From Puccinia triticina (taxonomy: Eukaryota; Basidiomycota; Pucciniomycetes; Pucciniales; Pucciniaceae), in contig NC_070558.1 of NCBI RefSeq assembly GCF_026914185.1, forward strand, positions 8,503,501-8,567,500: a stretch of 64,000 nucleotides of DNA, read 5' to 3'. The notes under the pieces were generated by a model that saw only the letters and a program-made list of their open reading frames with translations, was not told where the DNA came from and did not search any database. Of the stretch, positions 9,582-22,199 are shown in pieces; positions within the stretch are counted from its first letter, which is position 1, and every line of letters begins with the position of its first letter. Both the position numbers and the translations under genes were made by a program.

Positions 9582-10951
9582 TCAAGCAAATTGCGGCTCC
9601 ACATTGTCTCTTAAAGCCATGTGAACTGCTTTGAATGTAGCGAGAAAACGGGTAACAGCCAGTTTGAACTGTTCCTTCCATATTGTGTACCATTCGAGGA
9701 ACTCATGGTGAGACTGGGCTGGAGTTGAAGTTGGATTAGAAGCTTGATCGTCCAAATACTCGTTTAGAATCTTGATGGGTCCTCTAAAGCAGTTCAGAAG
9801 ACTAGGCGTCTCCATGCCAACAGCGTGATTCATAGGATTCGGTATTTCAAAGGTGGTCATCAAAGCTTGTGGGACGCCGGACGTAAGTGTCGCGTGGATG
9901 AATTTCGCGAGCTGAATTGGAGGCATCTCCGAGATTGGATGAGATTTGGTCTTGTTGGCTTTGGAAATCGTTTTGTAGAATAGTCTGGATATTTTGACGA
10001 GTGACAGGAAGTCTTGCTGCAATCGTTGGTAAGATTTGAAGACCGGTAAGGATCCTAGATCTTGGATCAAATGATCAGCCTCTTGCGCCATTGTCCTCCA
10101 CTCTTCCTGAAGAACTCCGAGATCCGACAGCCCAAGCCATTTGACGACGTCATCTATATAATCCCTCATGATGTGTGTATCGTTAATCAACTTTCTCCAT
10201 CCATAGTGTCCTACTCGCATGTCGGATACTCTCATCGAGATGTGTAACACACCACCATATATCTGAAACAATCCCGATAGACTTTCCATAAGATCGAGCA
10301 TCTTCGTTTGGGTGAATTCGCCTCGATAGCTCGTTACGTCTGGGAGGTTCGCTGGGCCCATTTCCGCGGGATCACTGGGGAGCCAAAATGAGGTCATTGA
10401 GGTAAAAATGTGATCGACGACGCCCTCAACTTCTTTGAGGGCTTTCAATCCGGCTTGAAACTTCGAAGGTTCAATTTGCTCGAAGTGAGCGGGACCGAAC
10501 AAAATATCGCACACGCGGGAAAGTTTGTCTCGCAAGGACGGCAAAAGGATCTTTTCGATTTGGCGGGAGTGGCTGCTAAAGTCGGACGACACTTGTAAAC
10601 GGCGTTGGTTGTCATAAAATTCATCGATGCATCTTTCCGTTTTTCCGATCAGATCTTCAAATGCAGTTACGAGTAAAGCTGAGAAGAAAAGAATCATCAA
10701 TATGGATGGGTTTTATCTGGTGCATACTTCATTGCAATCGGAATTTTCATGGATTAACGGCACATGAGCTGACCTGGATCGCGAGGCAGTGCAAGACTAC
10801 ATATGAGGATAGGTTCCGTATCATTAATTTCATGAGCGTGTTCTCGCATCCATTGTACCGGGTCTCGATCAAATGCCTCCTGATCAAATTCAAGCATCCA
10901 TGGCTGTGGTTCTCCTTCATGTTCTTCGATCCATTGCTCTGGGATATCCAT
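9582..10951 (-). CDS. Rust-type helical family protein, copy 1
   Basis: Two exons: 10951-10774 and 10678-9582, with intron 10773-10679 (95 nt, gtcagc...ctcag), giving 424 aa. The join is phase 1 and restores LLVTAFEDL, the same motif at the same phase-1 junction as in the two family members at 59.4 and 62.4 kb (LVTALHEL, LATAFNDL). All three then share a K/IEKILLPS-type block and a long, mostly helical body of spaced hydrophobics. No catalytic motif, signal peptide or membrane segment is evident. Copy 1 is the most divergent and has a longer N-terminus (about 59 aa, acidic, with repeated QW and PW). ATG 10951 is the only Met of the exon-1 frame after an upstream stop at 10994-10996. Function unknown. 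Confidence 0.8.
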
Positions 10952-11607
10952 GATTTGTTCGTTCAATTCTTTCGGTGGGTAGTCTGTGATAAGCTAGACC
11001 GTGCTGAGAACAGCGGACACGAAGCAAGATGAGTGGGAGTTGGGTGTGGAAGGATGAGGATATCATTATGGGAAAGCTGGAAGAAAGAGAGAGGAGAAAA
11101 AGAAACACTGTACCTGAGGATAGCGGAAGGTGAGTGGGAGTTGGCTGTGGAAGGAGGAAAGAGTGCTTCCAGAATCCACGCCCTGACCTGTCTCTGGTAA
11201 ATATAGATACACCATGACATGTGAAAGATGAGTGAAACCGTAGACCCGCTTGGGCGCACTGTTATACGTCACATGTATTGATGGGCAGCTTTATGACACG
11301 CGACCCCCGGGGTTCTCAGAAGCTTGGTGGCAACGGGGGGCGAACTGCGGGTCATAAATTTGCCCTATGACGTAGGTATATAACGGTGCGTCCAAACGGG
11401 GCAAGGAACGAGCTGGTGGGATCACTGCCCTAGCTCGCAGACATTTCAAGCCATCCAACCGACAGCGCTAGCAGTAGCAAGCTCATAGCAATTCAATCAC
11501 AGTGGCAGAAAATGTATGTGGCCGTGTGTCTGTTTTAACTGCTTGGAGAATACTTATGCTACGCTGAGCCTTGCCATTTTCTTTATGTAGACCACTACTG
11601 AGCAGTG
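10952..11607. other. Divergent promoter region
   Basis: The start regions of the minus-strand helical gene and the plus-strand membrane-protein gene face away from each other here. GTATGT at 11514 and TTTATGTAG ending at 11590 fit a 5' UTR intron of the plus-strand gene. No other gene seen. Confidence 0.45.
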
Positions 11608-14303
11608 ATGGATCAATCCCAGATCAACGCACTCACCTATGCCAATTTGAACAAACTAAGTGTTGGGTTCTTATCTATTGTAGTGGCAAGCGTGTTTCTT
11701 TTTTTCTAGCCTTGAGGTCTTGTTCTCCCCTTTTCCGCAAGTGAATATAACAATGGCCAACGGGGGGCTCAAATGGAAAGGAAAACTGACTGTTTGTGAT
11801 CTTGGGCTTTTTGATTGTCATAGCCACTCTCCAGTAGTCTAGCAGGATGCTTAACGTATCAGTTTATCAATTACTTGAACACCAAAATGTTCACTCAAAC
11901 TCAAGCCCAACATCAAATGCCGAACCACGTCCAAAAACAAATGTCACCATCCCCAGCTTATCATCAAACCCACCAGTTTCAAGAGAAACCTAAAAAGATT
12001 GCATATCTTGACCGGAATAACAATGAAATCGAGGGGGAGGTCGTGGTTGGCCAGTTGGAAACTAAAAAGGCTGAAGAGCTTGACGTCAAACCTCGAAGTT
12101 TGCCCCTTCATCCATCGACTTTCCACAGCAATTACCAACCCGAATTCTTTGACATAAGAGTTGATAACCAACACGATTATTCTTGCAATAGGCGAAATTG
12201 GTTCAGCCGTTTGAATATCTTCCACCAACAATTCGAATTTTTAAATGATAAATTCAATGTACTCGTATTTTTCATTCTCATGGCAAACCTATTTAGTCTC
12301 GTGCGTCATCACTTTGTCATCTTATTTTGTCTGCTCTGGAAATTGTCAAGAAATCTGACTGCTGACTTGCTACTTAATATGTTTACTTTGGGGAATGGTT
12401 GATTGGGGTCGTTCAGGCACTGGAAATACTTGTGCGTGTCAATTTTTCCTGATTATTTACTGTTTTGGAATTCTACCAGAAGTTGACCGGTGGATTTTTA
12501 CTTCTTTCTTCTTGGAAATGGTTTATCGGGGTCTTTAAAGGTATTTAAATCTTTGGCTCATCATACTTTAGTCGACGCAGGCTTAACTCGAGTTTACAGC
12601 TGGCAATTATCAAACTTGCTTGTCGTCAACTTGTGGGTTCTACCTCGGCTCACTGAACATTTTTTCTTGCTCTGTTCCATGGTGGGATCCGAAGCTGATT
12701 AGACGTTGAGCCTTTTTGACTATCCTTAGCTTGATATCCACAGGCACTAGAGTATACTTTGCTAGATTGGCATCAACCATGCTAAGAGCACCGAAGTTGT
12801 TCTTAGTTTGTTCATTAATCCTACTCTTAATCAGTCTAGGCGGCTTGATTTTTCAGTCAGTTTTGGTCGGAGCCCATTTGATTGACTATGATCAGATCCG
12901 GGTAATCTTTACTCGTAGTGGAAGCGTGGACCAAACTCTTACAGATTTTGTCAACGATCTTGGTGATTATTTCAGATTAATTGGTCTCCATAGAATCCGA
13001 CTAGATATTCTCCAATTAGCTTGGTTAGGGCCACCTCTCGCATGGGACCTATTAATCACAACAGTCTTAATGTTCAACGCTTTGGATTCTCGCAAGCGCT
13101 GTCGATTTGGGTCAGCTGATGGAAGAATCTCTTTGGGAATTACCATCATGTTTGAGTAAGTAAGGAAGACTTGTGCAGACCTTACAGACTGGTGTCATGA
13201 GATGCAGATCACAATCAGCATAACCGATATTGATTTGATCTGTTTCTTCCTTTCCGTGGACCCACTTCCCCAACAATGACTGCTAGAACTATGTTCCTCG
13301 TCACTTTGGCTACTTTCATTGTGTTGTGTATCTGCCTTGGTAAGACTACTTTCGCAGCGCGTCGGTTATAACGGTGCTCACTCGTGCCAGTTTTAATATG
13401 TTGGGTTTTAGTTCTAGGCGGTAAAGTAGCTATAGATTTTGAAAGAATGAACACACTTTATGGTGGATTTGATGGTTTTGTGACCAAGTTACATACCATT
13501 TCAATCTGTAGGTTCTAAAACCCGAAATCTACCGCTTCTTTTGGCTTGGCTTGCCCTTATCCATGCATGCCGTATCACGAAAAACTGATCCCGTTTTTTG
13601 TTCATTTTGGTTCAACCAATCAAAAGTTTGCAGCTTGCAGCACAAAGTGAATGACAGGTTGAGGTTGGAGCAGAAGCTTATCATCAGTTCGCAAAGGACG
13701 CGCGACTCGGCTCTCAGTGGATATGGTCTTGGGCACAGTGTAGGATCTGGAGACCCCACCTATCACGGAAGGCAATCCACCAGGAAAGGACCGCAAGCAG
13801 TTCAATTCCCCGATTTTGCTGAAACAGACCTCGAGGTTTCTGAAGAAGACGGAAGTGTTGTGGTTGAGGGTAGCGAGGAGAATGAGTTTGATGAACGCAA
13901 TGTGGATGACGAAACGGAGGAAGAAAACACATCAGTCCACGCCACCGAAAACTTGAGAGTAAACCGTCTGGCGCCAGCTATCGAATGTTGTAACTCGGCG
14001 CATCTATCACAAAAACAAATCGTGCTAAATAAATTCAACGTTGAAGACTTCGATGTCAAATTTCCGGAACAAGCCAAGATCATGAACCATCATCATGTTG
14101 CGAAGACCTCTGAAATTGAAGGGTTAGCTAGTGGGCCAGTGGTGGATTGCCCACCTGGGTTGCAATCAAACTTAGGCTTGAAGATATTCGAAGACCCACA
14201 GGAATTGATAGATGCCCAACACCATCACATTCGCCCGCACCATGCACACTCCAATCCCAATCCCAATTTTAAATCGGCCGTTTCATCTCCGAGGCCGGGG
14301 TAA
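11608..14303 (+). CDS. Putative seven-transmembrane protein (DUF6534-like)
   Basis: A multi-exon gene; the first two exons are clear and the others approximate. Exon 1 is 11608-11679 (starts MDQSQINALTYAN). Intron 11680-11823 has a CTGAC branch point. Exon 2 is 11824-12300 and begins PLSSSLAGCLTYQFINYL, a typical first-helix/tyrosine pattern of basidiomycete DUF6533/6534-type proteins. A donor GTGCGT follows. Further coding segments are about 12490-12690 (HHTLVDAG...), 12750-13155 (TRVYFARL..., then AWDLLITTVLMFNALDSRKR), and 13551-14303, an acidic cytoplasmic tail preceded by NQSKVCSLQHKVNDRLRLE. The latter resembles the usual NS(L)L..LN.R close of this fold. Oddly, loop 1 has a roughly 100-residue hydrophilic insert (Gln/His-rich, 11887-12215). 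Joins after exon 2 were not all closed in phase. Fold by analogy; function unknown. Confidence 0.55.
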
Positions 14304-14823
14304 ATACTTCTCTTATTGCGTTGCCTTCCTCCTTTTCTTGCTATGCACCCGCTGATCACTGCTATATATTTCACTTGAATGATCATGGTTTCTCTCGGGC
14401 AAAAAAAAAAAAATCGGATTCGACCGCGATAAAGTTTTGCACCGAATCAATCGATTCCATGAAATGCCACGAGAAGGTTATTGCTGCTTGTAAGAAAACA
14501 AGCAGGCTAGGCTGTTTAGTGAAGACCGCAGCAATTTGCGATGAATCAGTAAGATTCTCGAAAACGCCTTCCCAGCTGAACATTTTTTTACTTCTTCCAT
14601 GACCACCGACATTATATAGATCAAGTTAAAGTGCACCTCTTCCTCACCGGGGAAGTATCAACTTTATTGTATACTTTTTTTCATCCAATATTCGTCATCA
14701 ATCATACATGTATTTTTTGTTTTGCCGATTTATCTCGTTCTGGTCGATTTTTAAACTTTGTATCAGGATCACAACAAGTGAATGCATAAATGTAGTTTTA
14801 TCAATTTTGAAATTTCTTATATA
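14304..14823. other. Intergenic, no gene recognised
   Basis: The 3' flank of the membrane-protein gene, A/T-rich, including a poly-A tract at about 14401. No supportable gene. Confidence 0.4.
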
Positions 14824-15251
14824 CACCACGGCTGCAAGAAAAGTTTCTTGTGACTGATGTGAAAAGTTTTAGGTTTTCAAGTGGTGTGCAAAAAGTTTTG
14901 TGGTTTGAGTTTGGTTATGGGAAACGTTTTTGGGTGTGAAAAGTTTTGAAAAAGGTTTTCACAGTTCCAATGCGGTTATGGAAAAGTTTTGCAGTTTTCA
15001 AACGGTTATCGGAAAAGTTTCCGGTTTGGAGATGGTTTTGGGAAAGTTTCTGCTCTCCCCCAACCATTTTGAAATGTTTCAGGAAACTTATTAGTCTCCA
15101 GAAACTTCTGGCCCGAACTTTTCACCCAAACCTTTCAATCTGGTTCAAGATAAAGTTTATTGGAAAGTTATCCAGCCTGACAAAACGTTTCCGGATGGAA
15201 AAAGTTATTTGGCCGCTCCAAAAAGTTGGCCAAAACTTTCCTTGAAAATAA
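14824..15251. repeat. Left subterminal AAAGTTT-repeat zone of element A
   Basis: More than a dozen irregular GAAAAGTTT / GGTTTTC units. The zone is continued after the inserted MITE at 16781-16880 and mirrored near the right end at 22200-22706. Dense subterminal motifs of this kind are often transposase-binding sites; that role is inferred. Confidence 0.7.
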
Positions 15252-16780
15252 GGGCCTGTACCATAGCCGGGAAAAAAACAGTTTTTCCCCCGGAAATTAA
15301 TTTATTTGCAAAAAAACTGTTTTCACCAAAAAACACGTACCACAGCGCCTGTTTTTTGACATATCCGGAAAATAGTTTTCCTCGAAAATGGGTGCTTTTC
15401 AAAAACAGGTCTGACCCTGTTTTTTGGAAGCTATTTTTCCACTTCTCTGCACTGCACCAACATCCAAGCAGCATGCCCAAGTCCATCGACAATCTCATTG
15501 ACCCTGTTGTCCTAATGGACACCATCCCACCACCCACATCGGAACCCAACCTGCCAACAACGCCTGCTCCGATGCCTCAATCCAAGAAATTCAAGCCCAA
15601 TAAAGTCGTCCGTACTCGAGAACGACAGCTATTAATAGGAGTACACTCCCTCCTTGATGCCCGGTCCGTACCTGCCATCAAAAGTCACTCGCCCAATTCT
15701 TGATGACCGGCTTGTTCCAATCCTTGAGAGGAGTATGTACTTCCCAAGATGACCGGAACGAGCCGGTCATCAAGAGGAAGATGTACTGATCAAGATGACC
15801 GGTTCGTTCCGGTCATCAAGGAAGTATGCACTCCTCCCGATGACCGGAACGAACCCTTCCCTTGATGACCGGGTCGTTACGGTCATTTGGAGGAGTGCAT
15901 ATTTCCTTGATGACCGGAACAAACTGGTCATCAAGAGGAGTATCCACTCCTCTCGATGACCGGTTTGTTGCGGTCATCTTGAGGAGTACATCTTCCACTC
16001 GATGACCAGTTTGTTCCGGTCATCAAGGGAGTATGCACTCCTCCCGATGGCCGGAACGAACCGGTCATCTAGAGGTAGATATGATGACCGGTTTGTTCCG
16101 GTCATCTTGATGAGTACACCCTCTCGACCACCGGTTTGTTCCGGTCATCTTGAGGAGTACACCCTCCTCTCGATGACTGGTTCGTTCCGGTCATCGGGAG
16201 GAGTGCATACTCCCTTGATGACCGGAACGAACTGGTCATCGAGTGGAAGATGTACTCCTCAAGATGACCGCAACAAACCGGTCATCGAGAGGAGTGGATC
16301 CTCCGGTCATCTTGAGGAGTAGATACTCCTCTTGATGACCAGTTCGTTCCGGTCATTGAGGGAATATGCACTCCTCCAAATGACCGTAACGACCCGGTCA
16401 TCGAGGGAAGTGATTACTCCTGCGGTCATCAAGAGGAGTAATCACTTCCCTGGATGACCGGTTCATTTCGGCCATCTGGAGGAGTAACCAAAGGACATTG
16501 AGGGCAGCTCTCGATGATCAAACGGACCTGTCATCGAGGGGAATAGTCTCGCATCTGATCACATGGTCTTTTTATTGGGTATTGGTCAGCTGGATCTCCG
16601 ATGATGTCGATGCAATGGTGGTTGATTGTGGATATCCTGGAGCCATGGTGGGATGTTTGTGGTACACGTTTTTCACATTCTGTTTTTTCAGAAATGTGTT
16701 TTTCAAAAAAAGGGAAAAGCGCAAAAAAAAAAACTATTTTACCTGCACCAAAAAAAACAAATTTTGTATGGTACAGGCCC
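15252..16780. mobile_element. Harbinger-like MITE, copy 1 (1529 bp)
   Basis: TIRs GGGCCTGTACCATAGCC / TATGGTACAGGCCC with TAA duplicated on both sides (15249-15251, 16781-16783). A 3-bp TWA duplication and a GGGCCTGT start fit PIF/Harbinger (Tourist-type) MITEs. The outer parts match the copy at 31995-33186. The middle differs and is occupied by a GATGACCGG minisatellite. No coding capacity. Confidence 0.85.
15690..16500. repeat. Palindromic GATGACCGG minisatellite (block 1)
   Basis: About 20 copies of a near-palindrome, GATGACCGGTTCGTTCCGG then TCATC, in both orientations, separated by 12-20 bp of AGGAGTA(T/C)ACTCCTC-type spacer that is itself partly palindromic. Lengths and order vary, so this is not a CRISPR array. 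Related blocks occur inside other MITE families near 23.2, 44.6, 45.2 and 46.4 kb. Confidence 0.9.
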
Positions 16781-16989
16781 TAAAAAGTTTTCAAAACCAC
16801 TTAAAGTGGTTATCTGGGAAGTTTCACCTTTCTTGGAAGGTTTCCAAGAAAGTTTCCAGATATCTTTGCATATCCAGCTTTCCCACAAGGCCAACCCAAC
16901 CGGGCTCTTGGGATCCAAGTGCCCCACATTCTTCAACTTGAACCTTCAGCCCACTCTCGAGTTCTGCCTGCCCTCCCAACAAAACAACC

Positions 16990-18058
16990 ATGGCCGATCC
17001 CCCATCCAAATCCGACTACAATACCCACCAACCCAACTCCATCAACAGTGATGTTTCCTCCTTGTTTGACGTGGCAACCGGGCCCCCTGCTACCAACATT
17101 TGTGAGGTTCATTACGAGGTTTCAGAGACCCCCACCAACGCTGCTATCTACATCAGCTACAAGTTTTATGCCAACATTTGATACAATGCTGGCGACGCTG
17201 TGGGGTACAAAAGCATCCAGACCAACCACCATCTTCAGCCCTTGACCATCAGCGCCGCAGACATGAACTCCTTTGACTTGGCCACCTTCAAGGCGCGGAT
17301 CATTGCCTACATTCGCCAGACCAGCAAGAAATACCCCGTCAATATCATTGCAGTATACTCAGATTCCAGGTCCATCCTCACCTGGAACCATGCGTTCACC
17401 AAAGGCCTCGTCCAACATCCAGCCGCGCTCGCAATGACACCCCTCACCTGCTTTCCCACTTTCCGGTTTGAGGCGATGGACACCCACTTGGGGTGGAGAA
17501 TATGGCTTTCCCTCGAGATGGATCCCAATGTCCTTGTGACCCATCCCAATGCTGTGCTCTCGTTATTAGTAAGTCCTCTGCCTAACAATCTAACTATCCC
17601 TTGCAAGCTGCTAGCGATTCCTTTGAAACTAGTGCCGCAAGGGTGTCGCCGGCTTTACTATTGAGGCGAGGCCGGAAGCGCACGACTCCGATACTAGGAC
17701 CCCTACCGATCCTGGGAGCAGTACCAATCCACCCATCTGTACGCACCCAGAAGCGCCCACTCTCACCAGTTCTTCAAAAAGACGCCGTGCCGAGGTCCCA
17801 TTGCCACCGAAGGACTTCACCATCTGCCAATTCCTGGTTGTGTGCAACATCACCCCCAACTCCGAAGAGTACGACGAGATCCTCCAGGTCATTACCAAGC
17901 ATCAGGTAATCCACTGGACTGCGTTCAAGGATCTTCCACTCAGGAACTTCATCGATCTAGGCTTCAAGTGGGGGCCGGCTCGGTTGCTTTTGAAGGGTTT
18001 GCGCAAGGCTTGCGCGATCATTGAAGACCTCAAAAACAACAACAATTGGTGTGATTGA
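16990..18058 (+). pseudogene. Element A accessory gene 1 (SAM-like C-terminus)
   Basis: Exon 1 is 16990-17568 (starts MADPPSKSDYN) and exon 2 is 17633-18058. The intron 17569-17632 (64 nt, gtaagt, CTAAC branch, actag) joins in phase 0. The frame is 334 codons but has one in-frame TGA at codon 64 (17179, ANI-stop-YNAG), where CGA would restore Arg. The N-terminal half has an alpha/beta pattern (FDLATFKARIIAYI, SILTWNHAFTKG, WRIWLSLEMDP). A linker with KRRR follows, then a C-terminal helical domain (ICQFLVVCNI...HWTAFKDL...LGFKWGPARLLLKGLRKA) that reads like a SAM domain. The same layout occurs in element B's minus-strand gene. Partner or role unknown; possibly DNA or transposase binding. Confidence 0.65.
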
Positions 18059-18112
18059 CCCGTTTGAATTTTTCTATCTACTCCGTCCCCGATTGATCTC
18101 TTTCTCCCGGAA

Positions 18113-19529
18113 TTACTTGTCTATCCCTCTTGCGCAAATAAAAGAACCACCTGATGAGGTCATAATTTGATCATATTTCAGGCGGAAATATGATACTGGG
18201 ATTTCTTCAAGAAGGTGTTGGGTATATGGCAGGTCCGCTGGAACCAACATCTGTGTCACATTGATCCTGACATTGTTGTGGATTTCCACAACATTGCGAT
18301 ATTTAGGCCTGACACATTTGGAGTACAAACAATTGTTGTATTTGTAAAAATATACTGGAATCATTATCAAATCTGGTCCATGAGATTGGCACACTGTGAC
18401 TGGCTCATATATATAATAATGCTTGTTCTGAGCTTCAACCATTTGCACTCGGCACTTCCGGGGGAGCTCCTCCCTCCATTTGATACTTTGACTCAGCGCG
18501 TAGATGTTTTTACCCTTTGGGTCGTGAGGGTAAAATTCCAAGTGTTTGGAAACAAGAGGATTGGCCAGTTCCTGAAAAATTTACACACGGACATCATCAG
18601 CCTCTTGATCATCAGTTATACCCAAAGTCATACACTTGTATTACCCCAGCTATGAGATTCTTCAAGCTTAACATATAAGTCTTGTTTTGGAATACAGAGA
18701 TGTTTTGCTTGATTTCATATTTCAATATGTTGTCACAAATGCGGGTCCTTGCTCTCCTGATTGTGTCCCAGTGGGGAAGATCCATGTTGCACAATAATAA
18801 TATTGACCGGATCTTATCATACATCTGTGAGGATAGGATTGTATGCAAGTGGCCCAACATCAGGGTCCCAATTAAGTACTTTGAAGCCCACTAAATAAAG
18901 TCATGATCAGCCAATAATTCCCCGTTTTCAATACATAAGATGCAACACATACCTCCTTGTTGGGGAAAGGGTACCAGGGACTATTCAGATCAACTTGGTA
19001 TCTATTTTGAGTAGAATTGTTATGTGCTTGATTTAAGTATGCTTGAATAATTGCTTCCTCATCTTCAAAAAAATCATGCAAGTCTAAAATGCAATCAGAG
19101 CCAGAATTGGATGAAGACTCATCATCTGCTTCATGGCCAAATTCTGCAGGTTCCATTTGATCAATGTTCAGTGGTAGGGGTCCTTCTTGTTGAGGAGGGA
19201 AATGATCAACAAAGGCCCCATCTTCCATGTCTATCTCTTCCCTAGTGGGACCTTGATCCACTGCTTGAGGGACATGAGGAGGTGTGCGTGGCCTCATCAG
19301 TGCTTGAATATGAGTCCATTTATCCACATGCCCTCGAGATCTCAGGTGGGCTGGAATATTCCTTGGAAGACATGTTCGATCCCCACAAATCAGACACCTG
19401 TATTTCACCAGGCCATTCCTAGGGGGCAACATTTCAAAGCCTAAAGGTAAAATCAATGGATAGTCAAATATGGGTGAAATCATACAAACAAATTCAACAT
19501 ATTTCAAACCTACCAGGTATATCAGACAT
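18113..19529 (-). CDS. Element A gene 2: 402-aa zinc-finger-start protein
   Basis: Four exons close in phase with no stop: 19529-19514, 19440-18953, 18890-18645 and 18571-18113. The introns are 62-73 nt, all GT-AG. Residues about 17-45 hold a CLICGDRTC...HLRSRGH cluster, a C2H2-type zinc finger. An acidic stretch follows (about 90-150). The rest contains the blocks WYPFPNKEWASKYLIG, LPHWDTIRR, NPLVSKHLEFYPHDP, LSQSIKWREELP and YYIYEPVTV, plus an IPVYFYK...YSKC strand. Similar blocks are, to my recollection, common in basidiomycete TE-encoded proteins, but I cannot name the family with certainty. It sits between two plus-strand genes inside the TIRs. It is the only element A gene with no visible lesion. 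Confidence 0.7.
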
Positions 19530-19569
19530 GGCCAGGCCAATTATATTTAATGGGAGGCCAATTTATATT

Positions 19570-20048
19570 TAATGGGAGGCCAATTCTATGTTGAAGGGGA
19601 CAGAGGGGAATGGTGTTTTTGGATGGGCAAGAGAGGCAGTTATGAACTTGTCCAGCTCCGCACGTGTCCAGCTGCGCGCGCGCAGCGCAGCCCCCCATAC
19701 CCCCCGATCCCGATGGAACTTGTTTGATCTCCGACCAGGTCGGATATCAAACAAGTTCTGACTTCCACGTATCCCCTGGGCCAGCCACTTCCCCCCCCCC
19801 CCCCCCACACCCGCAGATCCTGACATTCGAACCTCCCTCATCTGGTCGCAGTCAGCAACCTCTCACTCATCTGGACGAAGTCGGTGACCTCGCCGACACC
19901 TTATACCCGGACGATCCGTCACTGGACGGCGCTGATATCTCCACGTCTCCGGGTTCCCTCCTCAGCGGTATGTATGTACTCCATTACCTTGAGCCCCTAA
20001 CCCTCCAATCCACTTGATTCACTAGCCCGTTCTCACCTGTTTCAGATA
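19570..20048 (+). other. 5' leader region of element A gene 3
   Basis: GC-rich sequence with a GTATGTATG donor at about 19968 and a TTTCAG acceptor just before ATG 20049, consistent with a 5' UTR or upstream coding exon. An open frame from 19664 (Pro-rich) does not join the later frame cleanly. A poly-C tract lies at about 19791-19806. Confidence 0.4.
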
Positions 20049-21901
20049 ATGGAACCCCCGCCCAATCCTGCCCCCAGCGTTATACTCCGACCGGACGCAA
20101 ACGGTAATTGGCCTATGCCAGGACCCGAAGAGTGGCACACGATTCAAGATGAGTATCAACCGGATCTCGCGAGAGGCCCGATCACGCCGAATCCGGCCAT
20201 AGGACCGACCCCACCGACCCCACTGGCCCAACCACACGCATCACACACCCCGTTAGCACCCGGATACCCACAACAAGCCGGATTTCCCCAGCCCGGCCCA
20301 ATCCATTACCAGCCAGGCAGTAAGTCCACATGGCCCTAACGCCTCCCCCCCCCCCCCCCCCCCCTCCTCATGATGTGAATACTCAAGCACGACACCCCAG
20401 CCCCCCCCCCACCCGACAGGGCCCCCATGTCCAAACTGATTCAGGTGGGGCAGGACCCATCCGCCATACACCAGCTCACCACAGCCCGGCTCCCTACCAC
20501 ACACAAGGACGCCCAGATGGCACCCCCACCGCACCCCGCGCACAAGCGCCGCACTCGCCCCCCCAACCGATCCTTGGATCAATCAGCGGCTCGCCGGCCC
20601 CGGGAGGCCCAGCCCTCCATCAGCCACCGCCACTCACCAGCAGCCCGGTCCCATCTGAACGCCGCCCCTTGACTGCTGCAAGTTTGCAGTCTGGCCGATC
20701 CGGCTTATCTTCCGCAGCGGTTTGGCCAGACACGCTTTCCTTTGTAAGGGAGCATGTTGGGATACTTCGGGCTAACATGAGCAACTCCGAGGACTTCATT
20801 CAGGTTGCAACACCTATGTTTGATGTAAGTACAATGTATCCACCCCCCTGAGCAGACACTAATTATCCCATTCCCACAAGATCCCCAAGCACGAAAAATG
20901 GCCGGCGGCCATGGTCTTAATCCTTGCCGGCATAGAGCACATGCAAGGTGAAATCCTCAGCAAGTTTGGCGCCGTCAAAAACATGCAAGCCGACTTAGTC
21001 AGCAGGATTGTGGCCGAGCTGAAACCCCAGGCCAAGGACGGGGCCCTGGTTCCCAGCAAAGCCGAAGCGGGTGCGAGCGCCGAGACGCTCAAGGGGCTTG
21101 TACGTAACAACCTCCAAATAATCTTACTTGATGGGACCCTTGACGCCTATGGACGGGTGGCAAATCGCAAGCTAGCGGGGGCCGCCACCCCCTTTTTGGC
21201 CATCAAAGTAAGTCTAAGTCTTCCTATGGTCGCCCTAACCCGGGAATCAGCGCTAATCAAATGAGTTTCAGGCCTTGGTCAAGACCCAGGATGAAAAGTT
21301 CCTTGCCCAGTTCCCGCTGGACTATGTAGACAATGCCGCCTGGAACGCACAACTCAATACAATTATTACTAACGTCCTGAAAGCCGACAAGCACAAGCTT
21401 CTCTCCCTCCTCCAAAGCAACCTACCCACCACCGGCAAACCACCGGGGCCCGTCCCCGTCTTGGCGGAGATGGTGGCCAATGTTTATTTGGGCATGCTAA
21501 CTCGGTTCAAGGATGTCTGCCCCATCCAGATCAATTGAGAAGTGAAGAAGCCCGCCCAAGCTCGTCTAGCTCACATGCAAATTGTCCTCCACCTCAACCG
21601 GATTGCTCGAAATGACCAAGGCGAGAAGCACACCTTCTGGACCCAACTCGACTCAGACCTTGCCCTGCGAACAGGTAAACCCCCGATGTACAAATTTGCG
21701 TTCGCCCGGCTCATCCTTCGCAAGGACAAGGCCCTCTGGGATGGCATCAATACCGTTGACAGCATCGGCGAGGCCGACTGTGTCCTGCCCACTGAGCCGG
21801 AAATGAAAGAGGAAATGGCAAGCTACCTTCGTAGGCAGAGCTGCGCAGGCGCGGCACCTACCGCAGACCCAGGAGAAGGCATGGATTTAGTGGAGTTCTA
21901 A
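20049..21901 (+). pseudogene. Element A gene 3: Pro-rich/helical protein
   Basis: The N-terminal part (about 20049-20640) is Pro-rich and low-complexity. It changes frame around a poly-C run (20343-20364), so either an intron or slippage lies there. From about 20690 the frame is clear: FVREHVGILRANM...VATPMFD, intron from GTAAGT at 20825, then IPKHEKWPAAMVLILAGIEHMQGEIL. A second intron has its donor after ATPFLAIK and acceptor GTTTCAG, then ALVKTQDEKFLAQFP. An in-frame TGA at 21536 (IQIN-stop-EVKK) fits CGA to TGA. The end (to 21901) is helical with FWTQLDSDLALRTGKPP. No domain recognised. Probably a TE structural or DNA-binding protein. Confidence 0.55.
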
Positions 21902-22199
21902 CTGATTCAATGGTCCTTATCCCAATCCCATCCCGAAGCCAGATCCTCCTATCATCCCTCAGTTACTAACCAATATCCTCCCTCAGATTGATTATATAAA
22001 TGATGCCATACGTAGTTTGATAGTTTATCCTCCCTCAGATTCCCACCTCGATTTTCCTAACATTTCTCCTCCCTCAGTTACTATCCGATATCCTCTCTGT
22101 GATTGCTTATATAAATGACGCCATCCATATAGTTAGTGAGAAGAAAATGATGATAATGTATGCAATGTGATTCCCCTGCGATGATTTCTAAAAATAAAA

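Noticed and set aside
15690..16500. A CRISPR array
   Set aside because: Repeats are palindromic, in both orientations, with variable and repeated spacers, in a eukaryotic MITE.
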